A DNA stretch of 64,000 nt, taken from assembly GCF_035270045.1 (NCBI RefSeq), contig NZ_DATFIP010000007.1:1-64000 (forward strand), read 5' to 3'. Shown here piece by piece: positions 54,280 to 62,271 of the stretch. The stretch comes from Salibaculum sp035270045 (GTDB lineage: Bacteria; Pseudomonadota; Alphaproteobacteria; Rhodobacterales; Rhodobacteraceae). The position numbers and the translations under genes are program-made. Position 1 is the stretch's first letter; each line of letters begins with the position of its first letter. The notes beneath the pieces are model-generated. The model had not been told where the DNA came from and ran no database searches. It worked only from the letters and a program-made list of their open reading frames with translations.

Positions 54280-54317
54280 CGTCTTATCCTCATCTCGTGA
54301 CGTTATCTGCCTTGCGC

Positions 54318-54349
54318 AAAAAAAAGCCCCCGGCGGGATTTCCGAGGGC
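54318..54349 (-). terminator. Attenuator terminator of the ilv leader
   Basis: On the minus strand GCCCTCGG pairs with CCGGGGGC (one G-U pair) and is followed by eight Ts (54318-54325). It ends about 40 bases before the ilvB start. Its 5' arm overlaps the antiterminator arm CCCATGCGC (54348-54356), which pairs with GCGCATGGG (54384-54392) inside the leader peptide gene. Confidence 0.85.
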
Positions 54350-54376
54350 GCATGGGTCACCGTTATGGCAAAACCG

Positions 54377-54424
54377 TTACCGGCCCATGCGCGTTGCCCT
54401 TACAAGTACCAGGTCGATAAGCAT
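54377..54424 (-). CDS. ilv operon leader peptide
   Basis: A 15-residue peptide, MLIDLVLVRATRMGR, of which six of the first eight residues are Leu, Ile or Val. Its gene overlaps the antiterminator arm of the following attenuator. Ribosome stalling at these codons when branched-chain aminoacyl-tRNA is short should favour the antiterminator and let ilvB be transcribed. A GGAAAG stretch lies upstream as a weak ribosome-binding site. Too short for ordinary gene calling. Confidence 0.82.
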   Translation of the reverse strand: MLIDLVLVRATRMGR

Positions 54425-54454
54425 TCTCGGCGGCTTTCCATGCTGCGTGCGGGC

Positions 54455-54482
54455 AGTTTGCACGGGCGCGTCCGAGGGTCAA
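54455..54482 (-). promoter_or_regulatory. Predicted promoter of the ilv operon
   Basis: On the minus strand TTGACC (54477-54482), a 16-bp spacer and CAAACT (54455-54460). Transcription would begin near 54448, about 25 bases before the leader peptide. The rest of the gap to 54601 shows nothing else I can name. Confidence 0.5.
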
Positions 54483-54601
54483 CCGCGAATCCGGAGATAG
54501 TGTCGCCCCGGCGGCAGTTTTTGGAATTTTCTTTCCGGTGATGGCTGTGGCGCAGGGTCGCATGCCGCCCTGTCGCGCCGCGCGGGCGCCGCCGGACGGC
54601 G

Positions 54602-54847
54602 CTAACGCTTCAGCCGCGCGGCACGGCCGCCGCGGCGCTGGCGCAGCAGGCCGGCCCGGCCGGGAAGCTCTTGCATGATGGCGCGGCGGGCCTCGGGGGT
54701 CAGCCGTGACCAGGTCGCGATCTCGTCGATGCTGCGGTGACATCCGGTGCAGATGCGGGCCTCGGGGTGGACCACGCAGACCTGGATGCAGGGACTCTCG
54801 ATCTCGGTCCGCGTCCAGACCTCGTCGCCATTGTCCGGTCCCGTCAT
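54602..54847 (-). CDS. DUF1289 family protein
   Basis: An 81-residue protein with the DUF1289 cysteine pattern: SPCIQVCVVHPEARICTGCH in residues 18-37 (C20, C24, C33, C36), likely a small metal-binding fold, followed by RSIDEIATWSRLTPEARRAI. Its start overlaps the ruvX stop by four bases (ATGA). The C-terminal end is Arg-rich. Function unknown. Confidence 0.9.
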   Translation of the reverse strand: MTGPDNGDEVWTRTEIESPCIQVCVVHPEARICTGCHRSIDEIATWSRLTPEARRAIMQELPGRAGLLRQRRGGRAARLKR

Positions 54848-55320
54848 CGTCCCGCCCCGATGTTGCACATGCGATCCAGCAGCCCTTGCAGGATAACACC
54901 GGCGGCGACATGGTCGATGACCTCTGCGCGACGTTTTCGTGTCGTATCCGCCTCCAGCAGGGCGCGTTCGGCGGCCACGGTCGACAACCTTTCGTCCCAG
55001 TAGGTGATGGGCAGGTCCGTCAGCCGGGACAGGTTGCGGGCGAAGGCGCGCGTGGACTGCGCGCGGGGGCCTTCGGTGCCGTCCATGTTGCGCGGCAGCC
55101 CCAGCACCAGGCCGCCGACCTCGCGCCGGGCCACAAGCGACAGCAGCGCCGCCGCGTCCGTGGTGAACTTGCGCCGCTTGAGCGTTTCCATCGGTGTGGC
55201 GACCGTGTGCAGCCGGTCCGAGATGGCCACGCCGATGGTCTTGGTCCCCAGGTCCAGCCCGGCCAGTGGTGCCATGGGCGGCAGCGCGGCGGCAAAGTCC
55301 TCGGGGGTTTCGAAGATCAT
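54844..55320 (-). CDS. ruvX: Holliday junction resolvase-like protein YqgF/RuvX
   Basis: A 158-residue RNase-H-fold protein with GLDLGTKTIGVAISD near residue 20, VLGLPRNMDGTEGPRAQ near 73 and YWDERLSTVAAERALLE near 107, the family's three acidic motifs. It is implicated in 16S rRNA 5'-end maturation and in recombination. It overlaps the ccmI stop and the DUF1289 start by four bases on each side, so the three genes form one operon. Confidence 0.95.
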   Translation of the reverse strand: MIFETPEDFAAALPPMAPLAGLDLGTKTIGVAISDRLHTVATPMETLKRRKFTTDAAALLSLVARREVGGLVLGLPRNMDGTEGPRAQSTRAFARNLSRLTDLPITYWDERLSTVAAERALLEADTTRKRRAEVIDHVAAGVILQGLLDRMCNIGAGR

Positions 55321-56780
55321 TCGGCGACGCCGGCGGCCCTGGCTGCGCTGCGGATGGTGGCCACGGCCTCGGGCGAGGCGGCAAAGACCTGCTGGGCCTC
55401 GGCCCATATCGCGGCGGCGCGGTCGGCGTCGTTCAGCACCCCCAGCGCCCGGATCAGCTGTGCCCAGTCAGCCGGCGGGCCACCTTCTTCGGCCAGCCGC
55501 GTCGAGAGGCCCGAGACCATGTTCTCGATCATCGCGGCGCGGTCTTCCTCGGACATGTCCTGCGCAGCTTCCATGTCGGCGGCCGTGGGGCCGCGCGTTT
55601 GTGCGTCCGGCAGGCTGTAGTCGGTGCCCGCACGCCGGGCCACGGCCTCGATTTGGCTGGCGGCCATGGTATAGTGCAGGCTGCTCGGCGCGCCGGTTTC
55701 AATTACCCGTCGGAAGAATTCGAAGGCCCGGTCCGGCCGGTCCGTCTGGGAATAGAGAAGCCCCGCGTAATAGAGCGCGGCGACGTTGTCCTCGTCGCGC
55801 TGCAACAGGCGGACGGCGATGGTTTCGGCCTCGGGCGAGACGACCCCGTCGGCGGCGCTGACAAGGTAGTCGAGCAGTTCTGCGTAGTCCTCCGTCGCGG
55901 CGCCGTCCCCCTTTGCGGCGATGTTGCGTTCCTTGGCGCGGGCCGCGGCCTGGAAATGCCCGACCGAGCGCGCATCGAGCGCCATGGCCTGCCAGAGCTC
56001 GGCCCGGGCCTCGCGGCCCTCCACGAACCCGTTGATCTGAGCCTGAAGGTCGGGGCTGATCCCGCCGTCCTCGGAGATGAACTCATAGAGCGCCAGGCGG
56101 TAGCGGTCTGTTTCCGTGGCGTCGTCCCCCTTGAGCGCCACGACACGGGCCTGCGCCTCGGCGGCTGCCTCGAATTCCAGAAGGCGCCCTTCGTTGTCGG
56201 CCAGCAACTGCCAGCCGTTCTGATCCTCGGGGCGAGTGGGCACGATGTCGCGCAGGCGTTCGATCATCTCGCGCACGTCCTCGGTGACCTGCGGGGTGGC
56301 GGCGATCTTGTCGGTGACACGGGCCTCGGCCTCACGCTGGCTGGGACGGTCGCGGCGCATGTCCTCGGCTGCGGCGATGCGCTCGGCCCGGGGCAGGTCG
56401 CCGTAGCCGGGCACACCGAGTTGCACGTAACCCCAGAGCGAGGCCCCCGCCACGCCCAGCATGGTCACCAGCGCCAGCGTCAGGTTCAGCCGCCTTGGCG
56501 CTTCGTTGCGCGTCACGGCGTCGGTTCCGGCACGGTCGGCGGCCAGCAGGCGGCGGGCGATCTCGGTGCGGGTGCGCTCGGCCTCCTCGGCGTTCAGGAC
56601 GCCGCGTGCCAGATCGCGCTCGACCTCGTCCAGCTGGGACTTGTAGATGTCCACATCGGTGACTTCGCCCGCGCTCTCCTCGCTCTCGCCGGCGCGGATC
56701 AGCGGGGCCACGAGGGCGGCGACGGTCAGCCCGACCAGCGCGGCGGCGATGACCCAGAATATCCAGACGTTCGGTTCCAT
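55317..56780 (-). CDS. ccmI: Cytochrome c biogenesis protein CcmI
   Basis: A 487-residue inner-membrane protein of cytochrome c maturation; it holds apocytochrome c for heme ligation. Two N-terminal membrane helices (~6-28 and ~98-117) flank a cytoplasmic coiled-coil loop with VDIYKSQLDEVERDLARGVL near 43. The periplasmic part has TPR-like repeats (~190-420). The length and organisation match alphaproteobacterial CcmI. No other ccm genes are in view. Confidence 0.94.
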   Translation of the reverse strand: MEPNVWIFWVIAAALVGLTVAALVAPLIRAGESEESAGEVTDVDIYKSQLDEVERDLARGVLNAEEAERTRTEIARRLLAADRAGTDAVTRNEAPRRLNLTLALVTMLGVAGASLWGYVQLGVPGYGDLPRAERIAAAEDMRRDRPSQREAEARVTDKIAATPQVTEDVREMIERLRDIVPTRPEDQNGWQLLADNEGRLLEFEAAAEAQARVVALKGDDATETDRYRLALYEFISEDGGISPDLQAQINGFVEGREARAELWQAMALDARSVGHFQAAARAKERNIAAKGDGAATEDYAELLDYLVSAADGVVSPEAETIAVRLLQRDEDNVAALYYAGLLYSQTDRPDRAFEFFRRVIETGAPSSLHYTMAASQIEAVARRAGTDYSLPDAQTRGPTAADMEAAQDMSEEDRAAMIENMVSGLSTRLAEEGGPPADWAQLIRALGVLNDADRAAAIWAEAQQVFAASPEAVATIRSAARAAGVAE

Positions 56781-56966
56781 TGCAGGGATGGTTTATCCCG
56801 TGTTGCCGCGTCGCGAAAGACCCCACGTGACATGCGGTTGCGGCAAATTCGCACCGCCGGGCGGGCTTGTCGGAAACGCGCCGTCAAATGCCGCCGTGAG
56901 TCCGCTGTTTCGCCGGCCCATGCGTCACAAGGATGGCCAAGGACCGACTGACGCGAGAGTGAGCCC

Positions 56967-58211
56967 ATGAGACGCTTTTCAGCCTTTGCCGTTGCGCGAG
57001 AGGCCGCCCGCCACCACGCCGGCTGGGAGCGGCATTGGCGCTCGCCCAGCCCCAAGAAACACTACGACGCCATCATCATCGGTGCCGGCGGGCACGGTCT
57101 GGCCACCGCCTATCACCTTGGTAAGGATCATGGCATCATCAATGTCGCGGTGCTGGAAAAGGGCTGGCTGGGCGGCGGCAATACCGGCCGCAACACCACG
57201 ATCATCCGGTCCAATTACCTTCAGGACCCCTCGGCGGCGATCTACGAGAAGGCGCGCAGCCTCTACGAGACCCTGAGTCAGGACCTGAACTACAACGTGA
57301 TGTATTCCCCGCGTGGCGTCATCATGCTGGCCCAGACCGAGCACGAGGTGCGCGGCTACCTGCGCACCGCCCATGCCAATGCCTTGCAGGGCGTGCAGAC
57401 GGAATTCATCAGCCCAAAGCGGGTCAAGGAACTGGTGCCGATCATCAATCTTGACGGCCCGCGTTACCCGGTTCTTGGCGGGCTTTGGCAGGCCCGTGCG
57501 GGCACCGCGCGCCATGATGCCGTGGCCTGGGGTTATGCCCGGGCCTGCTCGGACATGGGCATGGACATCATCCAGCAGTGCGAGGTGACGGGCATCACCC
57601 GTGACGGTGACCGCGTCACGGGCGTCGAGACGACCAGGGGCGACATCGGCTGTACCAAGCTGGGCATCGTCGTGGCGGGGCACTCTGGCGTCATGGCCGA
57701 GAAGGCGGGATTCCGCCTTCCCATCGAGAGTGTCGCGCTCCAGGCGCTGGTGTCAGAGCCGATCAAGCCCTGCATGGACGTTGTCGTGATGGCCAACACC
57801 GTGCATGGCTACATGTCCCAGTCGGACAAGGGCGAGATGGTGATCGGCGGCGGCGCGGACGGCTACAACAACTACACCCAGCGCGGCAGCTTCCACCATG
57901 CCGAGGAAACCGTGCGGGCCCTGGTCGAGACCTTCCCGATGATCTCGCGCCTCAAGATGCTGCGGCAATGGGGCGGGATCGTGGACATGACCGGCGACCG
58001 CTCGCCCATCCTGTCCAAAACCCCGGTCGAGGGCGTCTTCGTCAATTGCGGATGGGGCACCGGCGGGTTCAAGGCCATTCCCGGCTCGGGCTATGCCATG
58101 GCCGAGCTGATGGCCAAGGGCGGCTCGCCGCTGGCTGATGAATTCTCGATGTGGCGGTTCCGCGAAGGCAGGTTCATCGACGAAAGCGTTGCGGCGGGGG
58201 TGGCGCATTGA
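56967..58211 (+). CDS. soxB: Sarcosine oxidase subunit beta
   Basis: Catalytic flavoprotein subunit of heterotetrameric sarcosine oxidase, which turns sarcosine, tetrahydrofolate and O2 into glycine, methylene-THF and H2O2. The 414-residue protein has the FAD motif IIIGAGGHGLATAYHLG (36-52). The probable covalent FMN site is H183 in TARHDAVAW, where the family carries the covalent flavin. GAGAGTGAG precedes the ATG. First of soxBDAG. Not a thiosulphate-oxidising sox gene despite the symbol. Confidence 0.97.
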   Translation: MRRFSAFAVAREAARHHAGWERHWRSPSPKKHYDAIIIGAGGHGLATAYHLGKDHGIINVAVLEKGWLGGGNTGRNTTIIRSNYLQDPSAAIYEKARSLYETLSQDLNYNVMYSPRGVIMLAQTEHEVRGYLRTAHANALQGVQTEFISPKRVKELVPIINLDGPRYPVLGGLWQARAGTARHDAVAWGYARACSDMGMDIIQQCEVTGITRDGDRVTGVETTRGDIGCTKLGIVVAGHSGVMAEKAGFRLPIESVALQALVSEPIKPCMDVVVMANTVHGYMSQSDKGEMVIGGGADGYNNYTQRGSFHHAEETVRALVETFPMISRLKMLRQWGGIVDMTGDRSPILSKTPVEGVFVNCGWGTGGFKAIPGSGYAMAELMAKGGSPLADEFSMWRFREGRFIDESVAAGVAH

Positions 58212-58231
58212 TGGGGGCGGTTCGTTTGCCA

Positions 58232-58255
58232 ATCGGCGATGCTTGCATCGCCGAT
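58232..58255. repeat. Inverted repeat between soxB and soxD
   Basis: ATCGGCGATGC (58232-58242) and GCATCGCCGAT (58245-58255) form a perfect 11-bp inverted repeat separated by two bases, giving a stable mRNA hairpin in the 118-bp soxB-soxD gap. A second GC hairpin (CCCGCCCCCGGGCGGGG) lies at about 58266-58282. Neither has a T-run, so stabilising or processing elements are likelier than terminators. Confidence 0.7.
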
Positions 58256-58329
58256 CGCGCCCGACCCGCCCCCGGGCGGGGCGCGGTGGTCCCGATCCAG
58301 CGGTTCATGGATGAAAAAGGAGGGACGTC

Positions 58330-58659
58330 ATGCTGATCCTTGAATGCCCCAACTGCGGCGTCGCCGGCGAGGAGACCGAGTTCCACCCCGGAGGCGAGGC
58401 GCATTTGACGCGCCATGGTCCCGGGTCTTCGGATGACGAATTCGAGGGCTACCTCTTCCTGCGCGAGAACCCGCGCGGCGTGCATTTCGAACGCTGGCGT
58501 CATGCGCACGGCTGCGGCAAGTGGTTCCACGCCGCCCGCGATACGGCCACGCTCGAGGTCTTCGGCACCTATTCCGCCCAGACCACCGAACCGCCGCAAG
58601 ACATCAAGGACGCCATCACGGCCAAGCGCCCCGGCTGGTCCTGGAGGGAATTCAAGTGA
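58330..58659 (+). CDS. soxD: Sarcosine oxidase subunit delta
   Basis: A 109-residue zinc-binding subunit. Likely ligands are C6 and C9 (ECPNCG) together with H60 and C62 (RHAHGCGKWF). The GYLFLRENPRGVHFERWRH stretch is the family core. AGGAGG precedes the ATG. The stop overlaps the GTG start of soxA (GTGA), so translation is coupled. Confidence 0.96.
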   Translation: MLILECPNCGVAGEETEFHPGGEAHLTRHGPGSSDDEFEGYLFLRENPRGVHFERWRHAHGCGKWFHAARDTATLEVFGTYSAQTTEPPQDIKDAITAKRPGWSWREFK

Positions 58660-61600
58660 GCACACGTCTGGCACAGGGCGGGCGGTTCATCGACCGGTCG
58701 CAAAAGCAGCATTTCACCTTCGACGGAAAGCAGATGACCGGGTTCGCCGGGGATACGCTTGCCGCGGGGCTTCTGGCGAATGACCAGATGCTTGTGGGCC
58801 GCTCCTTCAAGTATCACCGTCCGCGCGGGGTGGTCGCCTCGGGCGCGGAAGAGCCCAACGCGCTTGTCAACATGGGGCAGGGCGCCCGGTTCGAGCCGAA
58901 CCAGCGCGCCACCACGACCGAACTGTTCGAGGGGCTCAAGGCGGCCTCGCAGAACCATTTCCCCAGCCTGGAATTCGATATCGGCGTGGTGAACAACGCG
59001 CTGGCGCGGTTCCTGCCCTCGGGCTTCTACTACAAGATGTTCATCCACCCGCGCCCGTTGTGGAAACACGTCTACGAACCCTTCATCCGCCAGTCGGCGG
59101 GTTTGGGCAAGGCGCCGGACAAGGAGACCAGCGACGCCGACACCTACGAGCATTTCTATGCCTTCGTGGATGTTCTGGTCGTCGGTGGCGGCGTGGCGGG
59201 CCTGTCGGCCGCATTGGCCGCGGGGCGGGCCGGGGCCAGGGTGCTTCTGGTGGAGCAGACCGCCCATTGGGGCGGGCGCGCGCCCGTGGACGGGGTCGAA
59301 ATCGACGGCCAGTCGGCTGAGGACTGGGTCAAGGGAGCCCTGCAAGACCTTGAAAAAATGCAAAATGTCCAAGTTCGCACGCGCCTGATGGGCGCTGGTG
59401 TCTATGATCATGGATACGTGCTGGCCTATGAGCGTCTGACCGATCACGCCCCGGAAATGGACGGCCCGCGTCATCGTTTGTGGCGCATCCGGGCCAAGCA
59501 GGTGGTCACCGCCACCGGCGCGATCGAACGCCCCCTGTCCTTCGCGGACAACGACCTGCCCGGCGTGATGCTGGCCAGCGCGGTCCGGGACTACGTCGTG
59601 AACTACGCGGTCAGCCCCGGAGACCGCACCGTGGTCGTGACCAACAACGACGATGCCTATCGCACGGCCGTCGTGCTCAAGGCCGCCGGGCTGGACGTGC
59701 CCGCGATCATCGACGCGCGGCCCGAGGCGGGGGCCATGGCCAAGCGTGCCGAGGCCGAGGGCATCAGGGTTCTGCAGGGCAAGGGGATCTCATCGGTCAA
59801 GGGCGGCAAGCGCGTCGAGAGCGTCGCGATCTGCGCCCAGGCGGGTGAGGGCGCCGTGCTGGACGAGATCAAGTGCGACGCGGTGGCTATGTCGGGTGGC
59901 TGGTCGCCGGTCGTGCACCTGTGGTCCCATTGTGGTGGCAAGCTGATCTGGGACGAGGCGCAGGCCCATTTCCGCCCCGACCCCGACCGCGCCCCCACCG
60001 GCGCGCGGGGCGAGGCGTTCGTGATCACCGCCGGGACCGCCCATGGCGCCATGAGCACCCGAGATGCACTGGCCAACGCGCATGACGCCGGCGCGGCGGC
60101 GGCCAAGGCCGCCGGGGCCAGGGGCAAGCCGGGCGATGCACCGCGGGGCGACGCCCCCGAGGAAAGCCCGATGCAGCCGGTCTGGATGATGCCGCAGGGC
60201 GCTAGCTACAAGCTGCGCGCCAAGATGTGGCTGGACTACCAGAACGACGTCAAGGTCGCCGACGTGCAATTGGCTGCGCAAGAGGGCTATGAATCGGTCG
60301 AGCACACCAAGCGCTATACCACCCTGGGCATGGCAACGGATCAAGGTAAGCTAAGCAATATCAACGGCTTGGCGGTGCTGTCTGATGCGTTGGGTCAACC
60401 GATCCCGGCCACCGGCACGACAACCTTCCGCCCGCCTTACACACCCATCTCCATGGGCGCGATCGCGGGCGAGGCGCGCGGCGAGATATTCCAGCCGCTG
60501 CGGCGCACGCCCCTGCACGGCTGGCACGAGGAAAACGGCGCCGCCTGGGAGCCCGTGGGCCATTGGCGGCGGCCTTACTGCTATCCCCGCGACGGAGAAA
60601 CCAAGCACGACGCGGTCATGCGCGAGGTGACGAATGCCCGGCAGAACCTCGGGCTGCTCGATGCCTCGACCCTGGGCAAGATCGTCGTCAAGGGGCCGGA
60701 TGCGGGCAAGTTCATGGACATGCTCTATACCAACATGATGAGCACGCTGAAGGTGGGCCGCTGCCGCTATGGCCTGATGTGTTCCGAGAATGGCTTTCTG
60801 AGCGATGACGGCGTCGTCGCGCGGCTCGATGAAGAGACCTTCCTGTGCCACACCACCTCGGGCGGGGCCGACAGCGTCCACGCCCACATGGAGGAATGGC
60901 TCCAGACCGAATGGTGGGACTGGAAGGTCCATGTCGCCAACCTGACCGAGCAATACGCCCAGATCGCCGTGGTCGGCCCCAATGCCCGCAAGGTGCTGGA
61001 AAAGCTGGGCTCCGACATCGACCTGTCGGGTGAGGCGCTGACCTTCATGGGCTGGACCGAAGGCAAGATCGGCGGGTTCGACGCGCGGGTCTTCCGGATC
61101 TCCTTCTCGGGCGAGTTGAGCTATGAAATCGCCGTGCCCGCCGGGCAGGGCCTGGCCCTGTGGGAGGCGCTGCACGCGGCGGGGCGAGAGTTCGGCGCGA
61201 TGCCCTATGGCACCGAATGCCTGCACATCATGCGCGCCGAAAAGGGCTTCATCATGATCGGCGACGAGACGGATGGCACGGTGATCCCGCAGGACCTCGG
61301 GCTGCACTGGGCGATTTCCAAGAAGAAGGACGACTACATCGGAAAGCGCGCGCAGGAGCGTAGCCACATGGCCAACCCCGACCGCTGGCAGCTTGTGGGG
61401 CTGGAAACCCTCGACGGCTCGGTCCTGCCTGACGGAGCCTACGCCGCCGCGCCGGGCACCAATGCCAACGGTCAGCGCAACACCGAAGGGCGCGTGACCT
61501 CGACCTACCATTCGCCGACGCTTGGCCGCGGCATCGCCATGGGCCTTGTCCACAAGGGACCGGAGCGGATGGGCCAGACCGTCACTTTCGTGCGCACCGA

Positions 61601-61673
61601 TGGCACAGAGGTGCCCGCCAAGATCGTCAGCACGGTCTTCCATGATCCGGAGGGAGAGAAGCAGAATGCCTGA
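58656..61673 (+). CDS. soxA: Sarcosine oxidase subunit alpha
   Basis: A 1005-residue large subunit that binds NAD and forms the folate site. The N terminus (FDGKQMTGFAGDTLAAGLLA) and a Rossmann motif VVGGGVAGLSAALAAGRAGA near residue 172 mark the dinucleotide-binding region. The C-terminal half (~610-990) is a GcvT-like aminomethyltransferase domain with GLLDASTLGKIVVKGPDAG near 670, which makes methylene-THF. The GTG start at 58656 has GGAGGG upstream and overlaps the soxD stop. Confidence 0.97.
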   Translation: MSTRLAQGGRFIDRSQKQHFTFDGKQMTGFAGDTLAAGLLANDQMLVGRSFKYHRPRGVVASGAEEPNALVNMGQGARFEPNQRATTTELFEGLKAASQNHFPSLEFDIGVVNNALARFLPSGFYYKMFIHPRPLWKHVYEPFIRQSAGLGKAPDKETSDADTYEHFYAFVDVLVVGGGVAGLSAALAAGRAGARVLLVEQTAHWGGRAPVDGVEIDGQSAEDWVKGALQDLEKMQNVQVRTRLMGAGVYDHGYVLAYERLTDHAPEMDGPRHRLWRIRAKQVVTATGAIERPLSFADNDLPGVMLASAVRDYVVNYAVSPGDRTVVVTNNDDAYRTAVVLKAAGLDVPAIIDARPEAGAMAKRAEAEGIRVLQGKGISSVKGGKRVESVAICAQAGEGAVLDEIKCDAVAMSGGWSPVVHLWSHCGGKLIWDEAQAHFRPDPDRAPTGARGEAFVITAGTAHGAMSTRDALANAHDAGAAAAKAAGARGKPGDAPRGDAPEESPMQPVWMMPQGASYKLRAKMWLDYQNDVKVADVQLAAQEGYESVEHTKRYTTLGMATDQGKLSNINGLAVLSDALGQPIPATGTTTFRPPYTPISMGAIAGEARGEIFQPLRRTPLHGWHEENGAAWEPVGHWRRPYCYPRDGETKHDAVMREVTNARQNLGLLDASTLGKIVVKGPDAGKFMDMLYTNMMSTLKVGRCRYGLMCSENGFLSDDGVVARLDEETFLCHTTSGGADSVHAHMEEWLQTEWWDWKVHVANLTEQYAQIAVVGPNARKVLEKLGSDIDLSGEALTFMGWTEGKIGGFDARVFRISFSGELSYEIAVPAGQGLALWEALHAAGREFGAMPYGTECLHIMRAEKGFIMIGDETDGTVIPQDLGLHWAISKKKDDYIGKRAQERSHMANPDRWQLVGLETLDGSVLPDGAYAAAPGTNANGQRNTEGRVTSTYHSPTLGRGIAMGLVHKGPERMGQTVTFVRTDGTEVPAKIVSTVFHDPEGEKQNA

Positions 61674-62271
61674 GACAGCCGCAAACCCGACCACGGTGCG
61701 CGTCCTGGGACCGCAGGGGATGATCACGCTGCGCGGCAACCTGGCCTCGACCAAGCTGCGTGATGTCTGCACGGAAATCACGGGGCAGGGCCTGCCCGGG
61801 TCCGGGCGGGCAAATGTCGATGGCGGAACCGGGCTGCTGTGGATGTCACCCGACGAACTGCTGGTGCTGGTCCCGCATGATGCGGTGTCCGGGGCCATCG
61901 CCCGGATCGACGCGGCGCTGTCCGGGCAGCATTACCTGGCCGTCGATGTCTCGGACGCGCGCAGCCTCTTTGCCGTGTATGGCCCCGCCGCGCGCGAGGT
62001 CATCGCCAAACTGTGCCCCGTGGACATGGCGCCCGCGGCCTTCGCCCCCGGCAATTTCCGCCGCACCCGCATGGCCCAGATCGCGGCGGCCGTCTGGATG
62101 CAGCCCGACTGGTCGCTGCGGGTGATCTGCTTTCGGTCCGTTGACCGCTATGCGCTGGATTTGCTGAGCACTGCGGCTAAGGCAGTTCCGGTTGGTTTTT
62201 TGCAGGCAGACAACCATAAAATGTATAGCGGGGCCCCGTGTTTTCTTCAACCCGGTCAGAGCAGGCGTTAG
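61666..62271 (+). CDS. soxG: Sarcosine oxidase subunit gamma, with atypical C terminus
   Basis: A 201-residue subunit with GcvT-like fold. Family motifs are LRGNLASTKLRDVCTE near residue 24, MSPDELLVLVPH near 62 and WMQPDWSLRVICFRSVDRYA near 143. It overlaps soxA by eight bases. Typical subunits end near PVGFF; here ~23 extra residues (QADNHKMYSGAPCFLQPGQ) follow PVGFL, coded by A+T-richer DNA at the border with the glycosyltransferase gene. A changed 3' end at a recombination junction is likely. Confidence 0.92.
   Translation: MPETAANPTTVRVLGPQGMITLRGNLASTKLRDVCTEITGQGLPGSGRANVDGGTGLLWMSPDELLVLVPHDAVSGAIARIDAALSGQHYLAVDVSDARSLFAVYGPAAREVIAKLCPVDMAPAAFAPGNFRRTRMAQIAAAVWMQPDWSLRVICFRSVDRYALDLLSTAAKAVPVGFLQADNHKMYSGAPCFLQPGQSRR

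Noticed and set aside
58232..58255. A terminator between soxB and soxD
   Set aside because: The hairpin is strong but has no T-run, and the downstream sox genes need to be transcribed.
60351..61898. A 515-codon open frame on the minus strand
   Set aside because: Antisense shadow of soxA; no motif and no ribosome-binding site.
56967..62271. Thiosulphate-oxidising sox genes
   Set aside because: The symbols coincide, but the flavin and folate motifs show heterotetrameric sarcosine oxidase.
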